Shown piece after piece: positions 1-6,106 of a DNA stretch of 6,113 nucleotides. Source of the DNA: Moraxellaceae bacterium (lineage in GTDB: Bacteria > Pseudomonadota > Gammaproteobacteria > Pseudomonadales > Ketobacteraceae); contig NVVG01000023.1 in assembly GCA_002402125.1 (NCBI GenBank), positions 15,097 through 21,209 on the forward strand, given 5' to 3'. Within the stretch, counting starts at the first letter, position 1, and each line of letters begins with the position of its first letter. The translations under genes were made by a program, and so were the position numbers. The notes below the pieces were generated by a model. The model did no database searches. It was not told the origin of the DNA and saw nothing but the letters and a program-made list of their open reading frames with translations.

Positions 1-1497
1 CGGACTCCAATGAATGGAGTGCTTGGAATGTTATCGTTATTATCGGAAACAGGCTTGACCAATGATCAAGAACATTATGTTGGTGTAGCTTATGAATCTG
101 GTAATTTGCTGTTGGAATTGCTGAATAATGTATTGGATTTGTCAAAAATAGAACAAGGTAAGTTAGCGTTAGAATCTATACCCTTTGACGTATCTGATGC
201 AATAGAGGATGTTTTTGCTATCGTTGGTGAATCCGCATATTCAAAAGGGGTAGAGTTGGCGTACGTTTTTGATAACGATTTGCCAGCAATGATGCTGGGG
301 GATCCAACTCGTTTTAAACAATTAGTATTTAATATTGTTGGTAACGCGATAAAATTCACTTCCCATGGCCATATTAAACTGAGCTGTTCTGTTGTTGAGG
401 CTGTTGGCAGTACCGTAAAAATGCGTTTTGAAGTAGAAGATACCGGTGTCGGAATACGTAAAGAAGTTAGAGAACAAATTTTTGAAATGTTTTCTCAGGC
501 GGACTCATCCACTACGCGAAAGTTTGGCGGTACAGGTTTGGGGTTGGCATTATGTCGACAGCTAACGCGTGTAATGGGCGGTGGAATTGGTGTTGATAGT
601 GAGGATGGTAAGGGTAGTACATTTTGGTTTGATGTACCCTTCGAACTTGCAGATCCATCAAAGTGTAAACCTATTGTTAGCAGTGCACCGTTTAGAGCAA
701 TGTCACTGTTAGTTGTTGATCGCAATGACACCAGTGCAGCCGCGCTTAAGGCGTATTTTGAACTATATGAGGCAACATTAGATATTGTTTCTGATAGCGA
801 AGAACTGAATGCAGCGCTCGAAGCAAAGGCTGTTGATGGCCGTTCCTATGATGGGCTTATTATTAATGTATCCATAGGCCTTGATGAGGCCAGTCAAATT
901 ATAGCCTCAGAAGATGTGCAGTGTTGTATCAAACCTAGCCAGATCGTGTTGACCGGGTCGCTCAGTGAGCGTAACCGAGCGAAAGAAGATAAATCATTAC
1001 TGAATTATCAGTTTTTGATAAAGCCGCTTCGAAGACGTTATGTGCGTGAATGTGTAGTCTTGTTGCAAGGTGATGGTGTTGAGATTGAAAATATAGAGCC
1101 GCTTGTCGTAGTGGCCGGCGTGGAAACCAAGCATATTTTGGTGGTGGAAGATAATAGGATCAATCAGCAGGTTGCACAAGGGCGGCTGGAAACCATGGGC
1201 TTTAATGTTACCCTAGCAAAACATGGGGAGGAAGCGTTACGTTTAATGGATGAGAAAGCGTTTGATTTAGTTTTTATGGATTGTCAAATGCCAGTGTTGG
1301 ATGGCTTTCAAACCACAAGAAGACTGAGGAAGCGAGAGGTTTCTGGCGGGCGTCGAACCCCTGTTGTCGCTATGACAGCTCACGTTATGTCGGGTGACAG
1401 GGAGGCGTGTATGCGAGCGGGTATGGATGATTACATAGCTAAACCTTTTAAAACTGAAGAAGTGAAACAAATCATAGAGCGCTGGATCAATGCTTGA
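1..1497 (+). CDS. Hybrid sensor histidine kinase/response regulator, 5'-truncated by the window edge
   Basis: This is the cytoplasmic signalling half of a hybrid kinase. The frame is open from base 1 (Arg-Thr-Pro before the Met at base 10), and RTPMNGVLGM is the sequence that follows the phospho-accepting His of a HisKA domain. The His, any sensor or membrane segments and the true start therefore lie upstream. Counting from the Met at base 10, the rest of the dimerisation domain spans about 1-55. The ATPase domain spans about 98-212, with N-box Asn108 and Asn112, G1 box DTGVG 144-148, F-box near Phe158-Phe161 and G2 box GGTGLGL 173-179. A first receiver at about 231-350 is degenerate: Asn286 sits at the phospho-acceptor position and the acidic pair is Asp237-Arg238, although Thr315 and Lys338 remain. 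The second receiver (about 374-495) is intact, with Glu380/Asp381, phospho-acceptor Asp424, Thr456 and Lys478. There is no Hpt domain after it, so a separate Hpt protein may complete the relay. The layout resembles BarA/GacS-type kinases lacking Hpt. Stimulus and output cannot be told from this fragment. Confidence 0.95.
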   Translation, partial: RTPMNGVLGMLSLLSETGLTNDQEHYVGVAYESGNLLLELLNNVLDLSKIEQGKLALESIPFDVSDAIEDVFAIVGESAYSKGVELAYVFDNDLPAMMLGDPTRFKQLVFNIVGNAIKFTSHGHIKLSCSVVEAVGSTVKMRFEVEDTGVGIRKEVREQIFEMFSQADSSTTRKFGGTGLGLALCRQLTRVMGGGIGVDSEDGKGSTFWFDVPFELADPSKCKPIVSSAPFRAMSLLVVDRNDTSAAALKAYFELYEATLDIVSDSEELNAALEAKAVDGRSYDGLIINVSIGLDEASQIIASEDVQCCIKPSQIVLTGSLSERNRAKEDKSLLNYQFLIKPLRRRYVRECVVLLQGDGVEIENIEPLVVVAGVETKHILVVEDNRINQQVAQGRLETMGFNVTLAKHGEEALRLMDEKAFDLVFMDCQMPVLDGFQTTRRLRKREVSGGRRTPVVAMTAHVMSGDREACMRAGMDDYIAKPFKTEEVKQIIERWINA

Positions 1498-1542
1498 TGT
1501 TCAGTGTTCCTCTAGTGACATATACAATGTGGAGAGTTATCA

Positions 1543-2097
1543 ATGAAAGACTCTTTGTCTTTGTTAAATAGTATTAAAGATGAATCTAAGCAGGGTAAAC
1601 TGCCGCCAGTTGACAGCTGGAATCCAGATTATTGCGGAGACAGTGATATTGTTATTCGTCACGATGGTTCCTGGTGGCATCAAGGAACGATGTTTAAACG
1701 TCAAAAGTTAGTCGAGTTATTTTCACGTATTATTCGGCTGGATGATGATGAGAAATATTACCTTGTTACACCGGTAGAGAAAATGCTGCTTACGGTAGAG
1801 GATGTGCCATTTTTAGTGGTTGGTTTTGAGATGTTGGAAGACGATGGCGAGCAAAAGATTCTATTTGAGACCAACGTAGGTGACAGTGTGCTGGTTGATG
1901 AAATGCATCCGATATCTGTTAAGGCAGCGGAAGATGAACCCGCACCATACGTGTTGATTAGACGAAATCTTAAAGCCCGTGTTGCTCGAAGTGTATATTA
2001 TCAGTTGTTGGAAATAGCAAAGGAAGAAAAGCAGGGCAAGGAAACGGTGATGGTTTTGGAGAGTTGTGGGCAAAAATTTGAGTTGGGCCGATATTGA
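1543..2097 (+). CDS. DUF1285 family protein, function unknown
   Basis: A soluble protein of 184 residues with no signal peptide or membrane segment. I recognise it as DUF1285 (PF06938) from a series of motifs: PPVDSWNP at 21-28, CGD at 31-33, DGSWWHQGTMFKR at 41-53, LVTPVEK at 74-80 and VEDVPF at 85-90. A C-terminal Arg-rich helix follows (about 140-160, RRNLKARVARSVYYQLLEIA). The length is normal for the family. Structures of family members are known and a signal-transduction role has been proposed from them, but no biochemical activity is established. The ATG at 1543 is preceded by GGAGAG at 1531-1536, six bases away, which supports this start. The gene lies 45 bases after the hybrid kinase on the same strand with no terminator between, so co-transcription is likely. 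That placement fits a signalling role but does not prove one. Family assignment is confident; function is not known. Confidence 0.9.
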   Translation: MKDSLSLLNSIKDESKQGKLPPVDSWNPDYCGDSDIVIRHDGSWWHQGTMFKRQKLVELFSRIIRLDDDEKYYLVTPVEKMLLTVEDVPFLVVGFEMLEDDGEQKILFETNVGDSVLVDEMHPISVKAAEDEPAPYVLIRRNLKARVARSVYYQLLEIAKEEKQGKETVMVLESCGQKFELGRY

Positions 2098-2112
2098 TAT
2101 TAATCACCAGCT

Positions 2113-2172
2113 ATTATTTAGCAAGTATAAAAAAGGCTCAACTAAGAGCCTTTTTTATACTTGCTAAATAAT
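2113..2172. terminator. Bidirectional intrinsic terminator with a perfect 27-bp inverted repeat
   Basis: The left arm (2113-2139) and right arm (2146-2172) are exact reverse complements over 27 bases, with a 6-base loop, AACTAA. The core is GGCTC/GAGCC with an A6 tract on one side and a T6 tract on the other, so RNA made from either strand has a GC stem followed by a U tract. It lies 15 bases after the DUF1285 stop and 7 bases after the ETF-QO stop on the opposite strand, as expected for a terminator shared by converging genes. The pairing continues about 16 bp beyond the core A/T tracts, which is longer than termination needs. Confidence 0.93.
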
Positions 2173-2179
2173 CCGCCTA

Positions 2180-3832
2180 TTACATATTAGGATAGTTCGG
2201 ACCACCCGTTCCTTCAGGAACAACCCAGGTAATGTTTTGCGCTGGGTCTTTGATATCACAGGTCTTACAATGGACACAGTTTTGTCCATTTATTTGGAAC
2301 TTCTTTTCGCCAGATTCTGATTCCACGATCTCGTAAACGCCTGCAGGGCAGTAACGTTGCGCGGGTTCGTCGAACATGGGTAAGTTGTCGCGAATGGGTA
2401 GTTCTGCATCGGTAAGCTTAAGATGGCAAGGTTGATCTTCCTCGTGGTTTGTATTCGATAAGAATACCGATGAGAGGCGGTCGAAGGTGATCTTGTTGTC
2501 AGGCTTCGGGTAATCAATTTTCTTGCAATCGGCGGCGGGTTTTAGTGTCGCATAATCGGGCGTAGTATCACTAAAGTTGATGGGTAGCTTACCGCCAAAG
2601 ATATTGTGGTCGATGAAGGTGTAAGCTGCGCCAATATAAGTGCCTAGCTTGTGCATGACACCAACAAAATTACGTACATTGTAAAGCTCGTCGTATAACC
2701 AGCTGTTCTTGAAAATGTTGTCGAAGTTAGTTGCCTCTTCGCCTTCAGATCCCGCTGCTAATTTCTCTGCAACGGCTTCTGCCGCAAGCATTCCGCTCTT
2801 CATTGCGGTGTGAGAACCTTTGATTTTGAGCGGGTTCATTGTTCCTGCGTCGCAGCCAATAATCATGCCGCCGGGGAAGGTCATTTTAGGTAGTGCATTA
2901 AGACCACCCTTTATTAAGGCACGAGCACCATAGCTAATACGCTTACCACCTTTTAATACATCCTTAAGTACCGGGTTCAGCTTGCAGCGCTGCATTTCTT
3001 CAAACGGGCTTAAATGAGGATTCTTGTAGCTTAGATCAGTAATAAGCCCTAAGGACACTTGATTATTTTCTATATGATAGAGGAACCAACCGCCTGTTGC
3101 GCCGGTTTCGCTAAGGGGCCAGCCTAAACCATGCATGACCGTGCCTTCTCTATGAAGGGCAGGGTCAATATCCCAAAGTTCTTTGATACCAAGGCCGTAA
3201 TGCTGAGGGTCTTTACCTTCCTCTAGGTTGAACTTGGCCATGAGTTCTTTTCCGAGGTTACCTCGGCAGCCTTCTGCAAATAACGTGTATTTTGCGTGAA
3301 GCTCCATACCGGGCATGTAACTGTCTTTATGTTGGCCATCTTCACTGATACCCATGTCACCAGTCGCTATACCTTTCACTCGGCCATCGTCATGGTACAA
3401 AACTTCTGCTGCGGCAAATCCAGGGTAAATCTCAACACCCAAGGCTTCAGCCTGTTCGCCCATCCAACGACAAACATTCCCAAGACTAACGATATAGTTG
3501 CCTTCGTTGTGGGTTGGTTTGGGGATAAACGCATTGGGTAGCTTTATGGCTTTTTCTTGTCCCGTTAGGAAATAAAACTCGTCGCCCTTAACTGGGGTGT
3601 TTAGAGGCGCTCCCATATTCTTCCAATCTGGGAATAATTCATTTAAAGCAGACGGCTCTAACACTGCGCCAGATAATATATGAGCGCCAACTTCTGAACC
3701 TTTCTCAACCACGCATACGGTGATTTCTTTTCCTGACTCTGCAGATAGTTGGCGCAATTTGCATGCGGCAGCCAGTCCTGCCGGACCCGCACCTACGATG
3801 AGTACGTCATATTCCATCGATTCACGTTCCAT
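2180..3832 (-). CDS. etfQO: Electron-transfer flavoprotein:ubiquinone oxidoreductase (ETF-QO)
   Basis: This enzyme takes electrons from reduced ETF, which collects them from acyl-CoA and related dehydrogenases, and passes them to ubiquinone at the inner membrane (EC 1.5.5.1). The 550-residue protein has the usual bacterial length and is intact. The N-terminal FAD-binding Rossmann motif GAGPAG is at 14-19 (Gly14, Gly16, Gly19), followed by HILSGAVLEP at 51-60. The second FAD region, GCDAGTMNPLKIKGSHTAMK, lies at 326-345. The C-terminal 4Fe-4S module has its four ligands at Cys495 (YCPAGVYE), Cys519, Cys522 and Cys525 (CVHCKTC), equivalent to the FixC plus FixX parts in one chain. The start at 3832 is favoured because GAGGAG (3845-3840 on this strand) lies 7 bases upstream; the in-frame Met at residue 6 has no such site. 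No ETF subunit genes occur in the window. The divergent neighbour is a FadL-type porin, in keeping with fatty-acid oxidation. Confidence 0.97.
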   Translation of the reverse strand: MERESMEYDVLIVGAGPAGLAAACKLRQLSAESGKEITVCVVEKGSEVGAHILSGAVLEPSALNELFPDWKNMGAPLNTPVKGDEFYFLTGQEKAIKLPNAFIPKPTHNEGNYIVSLGNVCRWMGEQAEALGVEIYPGFAAAEVLYHDDGRVKGIATGDMGISEDGQHKDSYMPGMELHAKYTLFAEGCRGNLGKELMAKFNLEEGKDPQHYGLGIKELWDIDPALHREGTVMHGLGWPLSETGATGGWFLYHIENNQVSLGLITDLSYKNPHLSPFEEMQRCKLNPVLKDVLKGGKRISYGARALIKGGLNALPKMTFPGGMIIGCDAGTMNPLKIKGSHTAMKSGMLAAEAVAEKLAAGSEGEEATNFDNIFKNSWLYDELYNVRNFVGVMHKLGTYIGAAYTFIDHNIFGGKLPINFSDTTPDYATLKPAADCKKIDYPKPDNKITFDRLSSVFLSNTNHEEDQPCHLKLTDAELPIRDNLPMFDEPAQRYCPAGVYEIVESESGEKKFQINGQNCVHCKTCDIKDPAQNITWVVPEGTGGPNYPNM

Positions 3833-3893
3833 AGCATGTCTCCTCTAGCACATATGGTTGGATAAAATAGGGTGTTCTAGTGACGGTCTACCC

Positions 3894-3923
3894 AGTATAG
3901 GGGTATCGGTTGTAATGTGTTAT
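3894..3923 (-). promoter_or_regulatory. Candidate sigma-70 promoter for ETF-QO
   Basis: Read on the minus strand, ATAACA (3923-3918, four of six matches to TTGACA) is followed after 18 bases by TATACT (3899-3894, five of six matches to TATAAT). Initiation would fall near 3887, giving a 5' leader of about 55 bases before the ATG at 3832. It is the best pair I found by eye upstream of the gene. No operator of a known fatty-acid regulator was evident next to it. Confidence 0.3.
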
Positions 3924-4090
3924 TTACGACTACTATAGCGATGATTCTCTGGGAGAACTGTGGCTGTAGCGACGATCGATTACCGCGCAATTGATTTATG
4001 CGGCGACATTATATGTAAGAACGACATTAAAAACCAATTGTTTGATTATTAAAGGTATTGTTGTAGGCCACAGTACTGGTTGGTCACATA

Positions 4091-4121
4091 AAGGAGCAGG
4101 CCTTCTGGAGGGAAGGAGCAG
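4091..4121 (+). repeat. Short direct repeat AAGGAGCAG with a small hairpin between the copies
   Basis: AAGGAGCAG occurs at 4091-4099 and again at 4113-4121, a 22-base period or about two helical turns. Between and overlapping them, CCTTC (4101-4105) can pair with GAAGG (4112-4116) around a 6-base loop. AGGCC at 4065-4069 can also pair with GGCCT at 4099-4103. The copies resemble ribosome binding sites, but the only start near the second copy, GTG at 4120-4125, reaches a stop after a few codons. The element could be a regulator site or chance. Confidence 0.4.
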
Positions 4122-4191
4122 TGAATTTGTTATAGTTGCAATGAGTTTAATAAGACCTCGTTATATGTTAGTCTGGGTGACCAATAAGGTA

Positions 4192-4220
4192 TGTAACTGT
4201 TATACGATGGACCTGTTACA
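4192..4220 (+). promoter_or_regulatory. Paired elements just upstream of the porin promoter, possible operator
   Basis: TGTAAC (4192-4197) and GTTACA (4215-4220) form an inverted repeat with a 17-base spacer. CTGTTA also occurs twice in the same orientation at 4197-4202 and 4213-4218, 16 bases apart. The stretch ends four bases before the proposed -35 box of the FadL-type gene, a usual position for an activator or repressor site. The arms are short, so a chance origin is possible, and no particular regulator can be named. Confidence 0.3.
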
Positions 4221-4223
4221 GTT

Positions 4224-4259
4224 TTGCCATTGAATTCATTAGGTTGTTGTAATTACAAT
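4224..4259 (+). promoter_or_regulatory. Candidate sigma-70 promoter for the FadL-type porin
   Basis: TTGCCA (4224-4229, five of six matches to TTGACA) is followed after 18 bases by TGTAAT (4248-4253, five of six matches to TATAAT). A second overlapping pair, TTGAAT (4230-4235) and TACAAT (4254-4259), also has an 18-base spacer. Either would start RNA near 4260-4267, giving a leader of roughly 95-100 bases that contains the 4278-4307 inverted repeat. Confidence 0.45.
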
Positions 4260-4277
4260 GGGCAGGTGAAGAGTCTG

Positions 4278-4307
4278 TGCAAGTTATTCGAAATGTTTGA
4301 ACTTGCA
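4278..4307 (+). repeat. 8-bp inverted repeat in the porin leader, hairpin or operator
   Basis: TGCAAGTT (4278-4285) and AACTTGCA (4300-4307) are exact reverse complements around a 14-base spacer. The element lies 52 bases before the porin ATG and just downstream of the proposed transcription start. There is no U tract after it, so it is not an intrinsic terminator. It could be an mRNA hairpin affecting stability or translation, or a site where a dimeric repressor binds. Confidence 0.45.
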
Positions 4308-4359
4308 GCTCAGAAACCCTCGTAAGCCTATAAAAATAATAAAAAGCAAGGCGTAGCAT

Positions 4360-6015
4360 ATGAGCTTTAAATCCTTAAAGTATTGTTTCCATTCAATAAT
4401 TTCCCTTTGCATAGGCTATTTTCTACTGGGTGCTAACCTGTCTTATGGCCAGATGGGGCAGAACCTCTTTATGGTAAACCCGAAAGCAATCTCGTTAGGT
4501 AATGCGGTGACGGCTGATCCGCCAGGCATTGACTCTATTCATTTCAACCCAGCAGGACTCGCGAGGCTTAAGGGCAGGCAATACCTTCTTAAAGGCGCTA
4601 TTGGAATAGCGGATATCAAGGGCAAGTTTACTGTTTCGGATGAATACGAAGAAGTGCTTGATCAGCTCAGTGATGAGGCTAGGGCGGGCATTGTCGATCC
4701 AGCAGCCAATTCAGAAAGTAGCATTGATAGCTTTGCGGTCTATCTACCAGGGGTGGGAATTACACCTATCCCTTTTACTGGAGGTGGGCCCTTGGGTGGC
4801 GCTTCGATCCAACCGGCGGGTTCAAAGATGACCTTTGCAACCGCGGTTTATCCGTCATTTTTGTTAGGTGTGGTCAGAGATGATGATGATCCCGGACGTT
4901 TTGCCGGTAAAAAACTCGCAATTACCCGCTTAACCTTTTTCTCTCCCTCTGTAGGTTATCAACTGACCGATACTATCGCTTTAGGAGCGTCGGTTGGCTT
5001 TTCCTATATGGGGTTTGGTTTGGAGTTGGATTACCGCGCTAATAACGGTTTTATGGGTGGGGTATATGAGCTTGTAGAAGATGCATGTAATTCAGGCGGT
5101 GGCATTAACAATCTAGTAAATTTATGTGAAGGTAGTATATCTCCTTTTGATGAGCTGTTTAACCTGCAAGTGGATGTGGACAAGATGGTCTCGATTACTT
5201 TTAACTTTGGAGTGCTGTGGGAGATAACCCCTTGGCTTACTTGGGGGCTTGCCTATCAAAGTGAAGCAAAGGATCGTATGGAAGGTACTATTGCACTAGA
5301 TTTTAGCCCGAATCTTGTGGCGTTTTATGGTGGTGTTGCAGATGGTGCTCAAGAAGGTTTTACGGGGTTGGATTCCTTTACTAAATACATTATTGATGGA
5401 TTGCTAGGCCTTCCAGCTAATGGGCTGGTTGAGTCTGACGCGGCCCTTGAATTAACGCTACCTCAGCATTTAAGTACGGGTATTAGTTTAATGTTAACGC
5501 CTAGGTTGAAGGTTAACGTTGATGTGAAATGGACGGAGACTTCGAAATGGGAGGCCTTCAGTTTTGAGATCTTGGATACGATTCAGGCGCTAGATTTTAT
5601 CGGTCAATTTGGAATCGAAGGTATTAGTGGCAACAATATTACCTTTCCCCGTGGTTATGAAGATACCATCAACTGGGGTATTGGGGCTGAATACGCGTTA
5701 ACCGATGAGTTAAAATTACGCGCAGGTTATGAGCCAAGAAAGGCGGGCATACCCGATGACAAATTAGACTTTTTGGTGCCTTTGGGTGATATGGATCTTT
5801 TTTCCGTTGGTGCTAGTTATGCCTTAGATAGTTACTCGAATGTTGATGTGGCGTTTGCTTATGCCAAGAGCCATCAGAAAATCCCCGTAGGTAGCAGTGA
5901 TAACGGAAATAAGATTACCAATGATGACTTTGTCTATCAACCTTATGCGGGCCTACATACAGAGTCCATCATCGAAATCATACTACTTGAGATTAGTTAC
6001 GAATCGAGTTTCTAA
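4360..6015 (+). CDS. FadL/TodX-family outer-membrane transport protein
   Basis: A beta-barrel porin of the OMPP1/FadL/TodX family, which moves long-chain fatty acids or other hydrophobic molecules across the outer membrane. Residues 1-30 form a signal peptide with a hydrophobic core at about 13-25 and likely cleavage after SYG30. The mature N-terminus would be the hatch region, with SLGNAVTADPPGIDS at 45-59 and the family's FNPAGL motif at 62-67. The chain then alternates short amphipathic strands and loops, and ends in ISYESSF with a terminal Phe, as expected for insertion by the Bam complex. At 551 residues it is longer than E. coli FadL (about 446), with extra length probably in loops around 80-180 and 225-360. 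Cys243 and Cys256 flank a Gly/Asn-rich loop and could form a disulfide. The ATG at 4360 has a modest AAGG (4348-4351) eight bases upstream, and the signal peptide begins at once, supporting this start. Substrate is inferred only. ETF-QO next door favours fatty acids, but hydrocarbon or aromatic uptake is possible, so no gene symbol is assigned. Confidence 0.93.
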   Translation: MSFKSLKYCFHSIISLCIGYFLLGANLSYGQMGQNLFMVNPKAISLGNAVTADPPGIDSIHFNPAGLARLKGRQYLLKGAIGIADIKGKFTVSDEYEEVLDQLSDEARAGIVDPAANSESSIDSFAVYLPGVGITPIPFTGGGPLGGASIQPAGSKMTFATAVYPSFLLGVVRDDDDPGRFAGKKLAITRLTFFSPSVGYQLTDTIALGASVGFSYMGFGLELDYRANNGFMGGVYELVEDACNSGGGINNLVNLCEGSISPFDELFNLQVDVDKMVSITFNFGVLWEITPWLTWGLAYQSEAKDRMEGTIALDFSPNLVAFYGGVADGAQEGFTGLDSFTKYIIDGLLGLPANGLVESDAALELTLPQHLSTGISLMLTPRLKVNVDVKWTETSKWEAFSFEILDTIQALDFIGQFGIEGISGNNITFPRGYEDTINWGIGAEYALTDELKLRAGYEPRKAGIPDDKLDFLVPLGDMDLFSVGASYALDSYSNVDVAFAYAKSHQKIPVGSSDNGNKITNDDFVYQPYAGLHTESIIEIILLEISYESSF

Positions 6016-6036
6016 GTCTTCAGTCTTATTTTCAAC

Positions 6037-6057
6037 TCGAAAGCCGCTTTGATTTTT
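6037..6057 (+). terminator. Weak candidate intrinsic terminator after the porin gene
   Basis: TC-AAAG (6037-6043, with bulged G6039) can pair with CTTTGA (6047-6052) around the loop CCG, followed directly by five T residues (6053-6057). A second pairing, TCGAGTT (6004-6010) with AACTCGA (6034-6040), spans the stop codon and overlaps it, so the two structures would compete. The stem is short and weak, and termination may be partial. Confidence 0.35.
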
Positions 6058-6075
6058 GCTGCAATCACCTATAAT
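6049..6075 (+). promoter_or_regulatory. Candidate promoter near the right edge with a consensus -10
   Basis: A perfect TATAAT lies at 6070-6075. TTGATT (6049-6054, four of six matches to TTGACA) stands 15 bases upstream, a short spacer. RNA would start near 6082, just before a GC-rich hairpin. The transcript it would drive lies beyond the window. Confidence 0.35.
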
Positions 6076-6084
6076 GTTTGGTCA

Positions 6085-6106
6085 GCCTGGGGCGTAAGCC
6101 TCAGGC
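6085..6106 (+). other. GC-rich hairpin with a GUAA tetraloop at the window edge
   Basis: GCCTGGGGC (6085-6093) pairs with GCCTCAGGC (6098-6106) over nine base pairs, one of them G-U, around GTAA, a GNRA-type tetraloop. Only seven bases follow before the window ends (ACTTGTT), so a terminator T tract cannot be confirmed or excluded. It may be a second terminator for the porin gene or the 5' end of a structured RNA or leader driven by the TATAAT box ten bases upstream. Confidence 0.5.

Larger units (their letters stand above)
3833..4359. other. Divergent intergenic region, 527 bases, no convincing protein gene
   Basis: The region separates the starts of ETF-QO (leftward) and the FadL-type porin (rightward). 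The only open frame of note, 3991-4233 on the + strand, begins at a TTG without a ribosome binding site, and its 80-residue product matches nothing I recognise, so I treat the region as non-coding. It contains candidate promoters for both genes, a 9-bp direct repeat with a small hairpin, paired CTGTTA elements and an 8-bp inverted repeat close to the porin start, each listed separately. The stretch from about 3930 to 4060 shows nothing I can interpret. Confidence 0.7.

Noticed and set aside
90..1470. Several minus-strand open frames across the kinase gene
   Set aside because: They lie opposite a clearly conserved coding frame, have no ribosome binding sites or recognisable domains, and are antisense shadows.
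1498..1542. Separate promoter before the DUF1285 gene (TATACA/TACAAT-like boxes near 1521-1529)
   Set aside because: No credible -35 is placed for it, and initiation there would fall at or inside the ribosome binding region. Read-through from the kinase gene is simpler.
3791..3837. Upstream ATG overlapping the ETF-QO start on the minus strand (short leader peptide)
   Set aside because: It starts only two bases after the GAGGAG element, too close for good initiation, and stops after 14 codons in another frame. It is most likely a chance ATG.
4171..4188. GTCTGGGTGACCAATA as a fadB-like FadR site
   Set aside because: It has TGG and CCA halves, but the spacing is one base short of the FadR palindrome and the outer positions do not match.
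4195..4217. Possible FadR operator upstream of the porin
   Set aside because: GGACCTGTT (4209-4217) matches the right half of the E. coli FadR consensus and AACTG (4195-4199) matches its left end, but they are separated by six extra bases, so a continuous 17-bp site is not present. The contiguous alignment matches only 11 of 17 positions.
3991..4233. 80-residue open frame on the + strand in the intergenic region
   Set aside because: It begins at TTG with no ribosome binding site, has no recognisable domain, contains a Cys/Trp-rich tail of odd composition, and overlaps the repeats upstream of the porin promoter.
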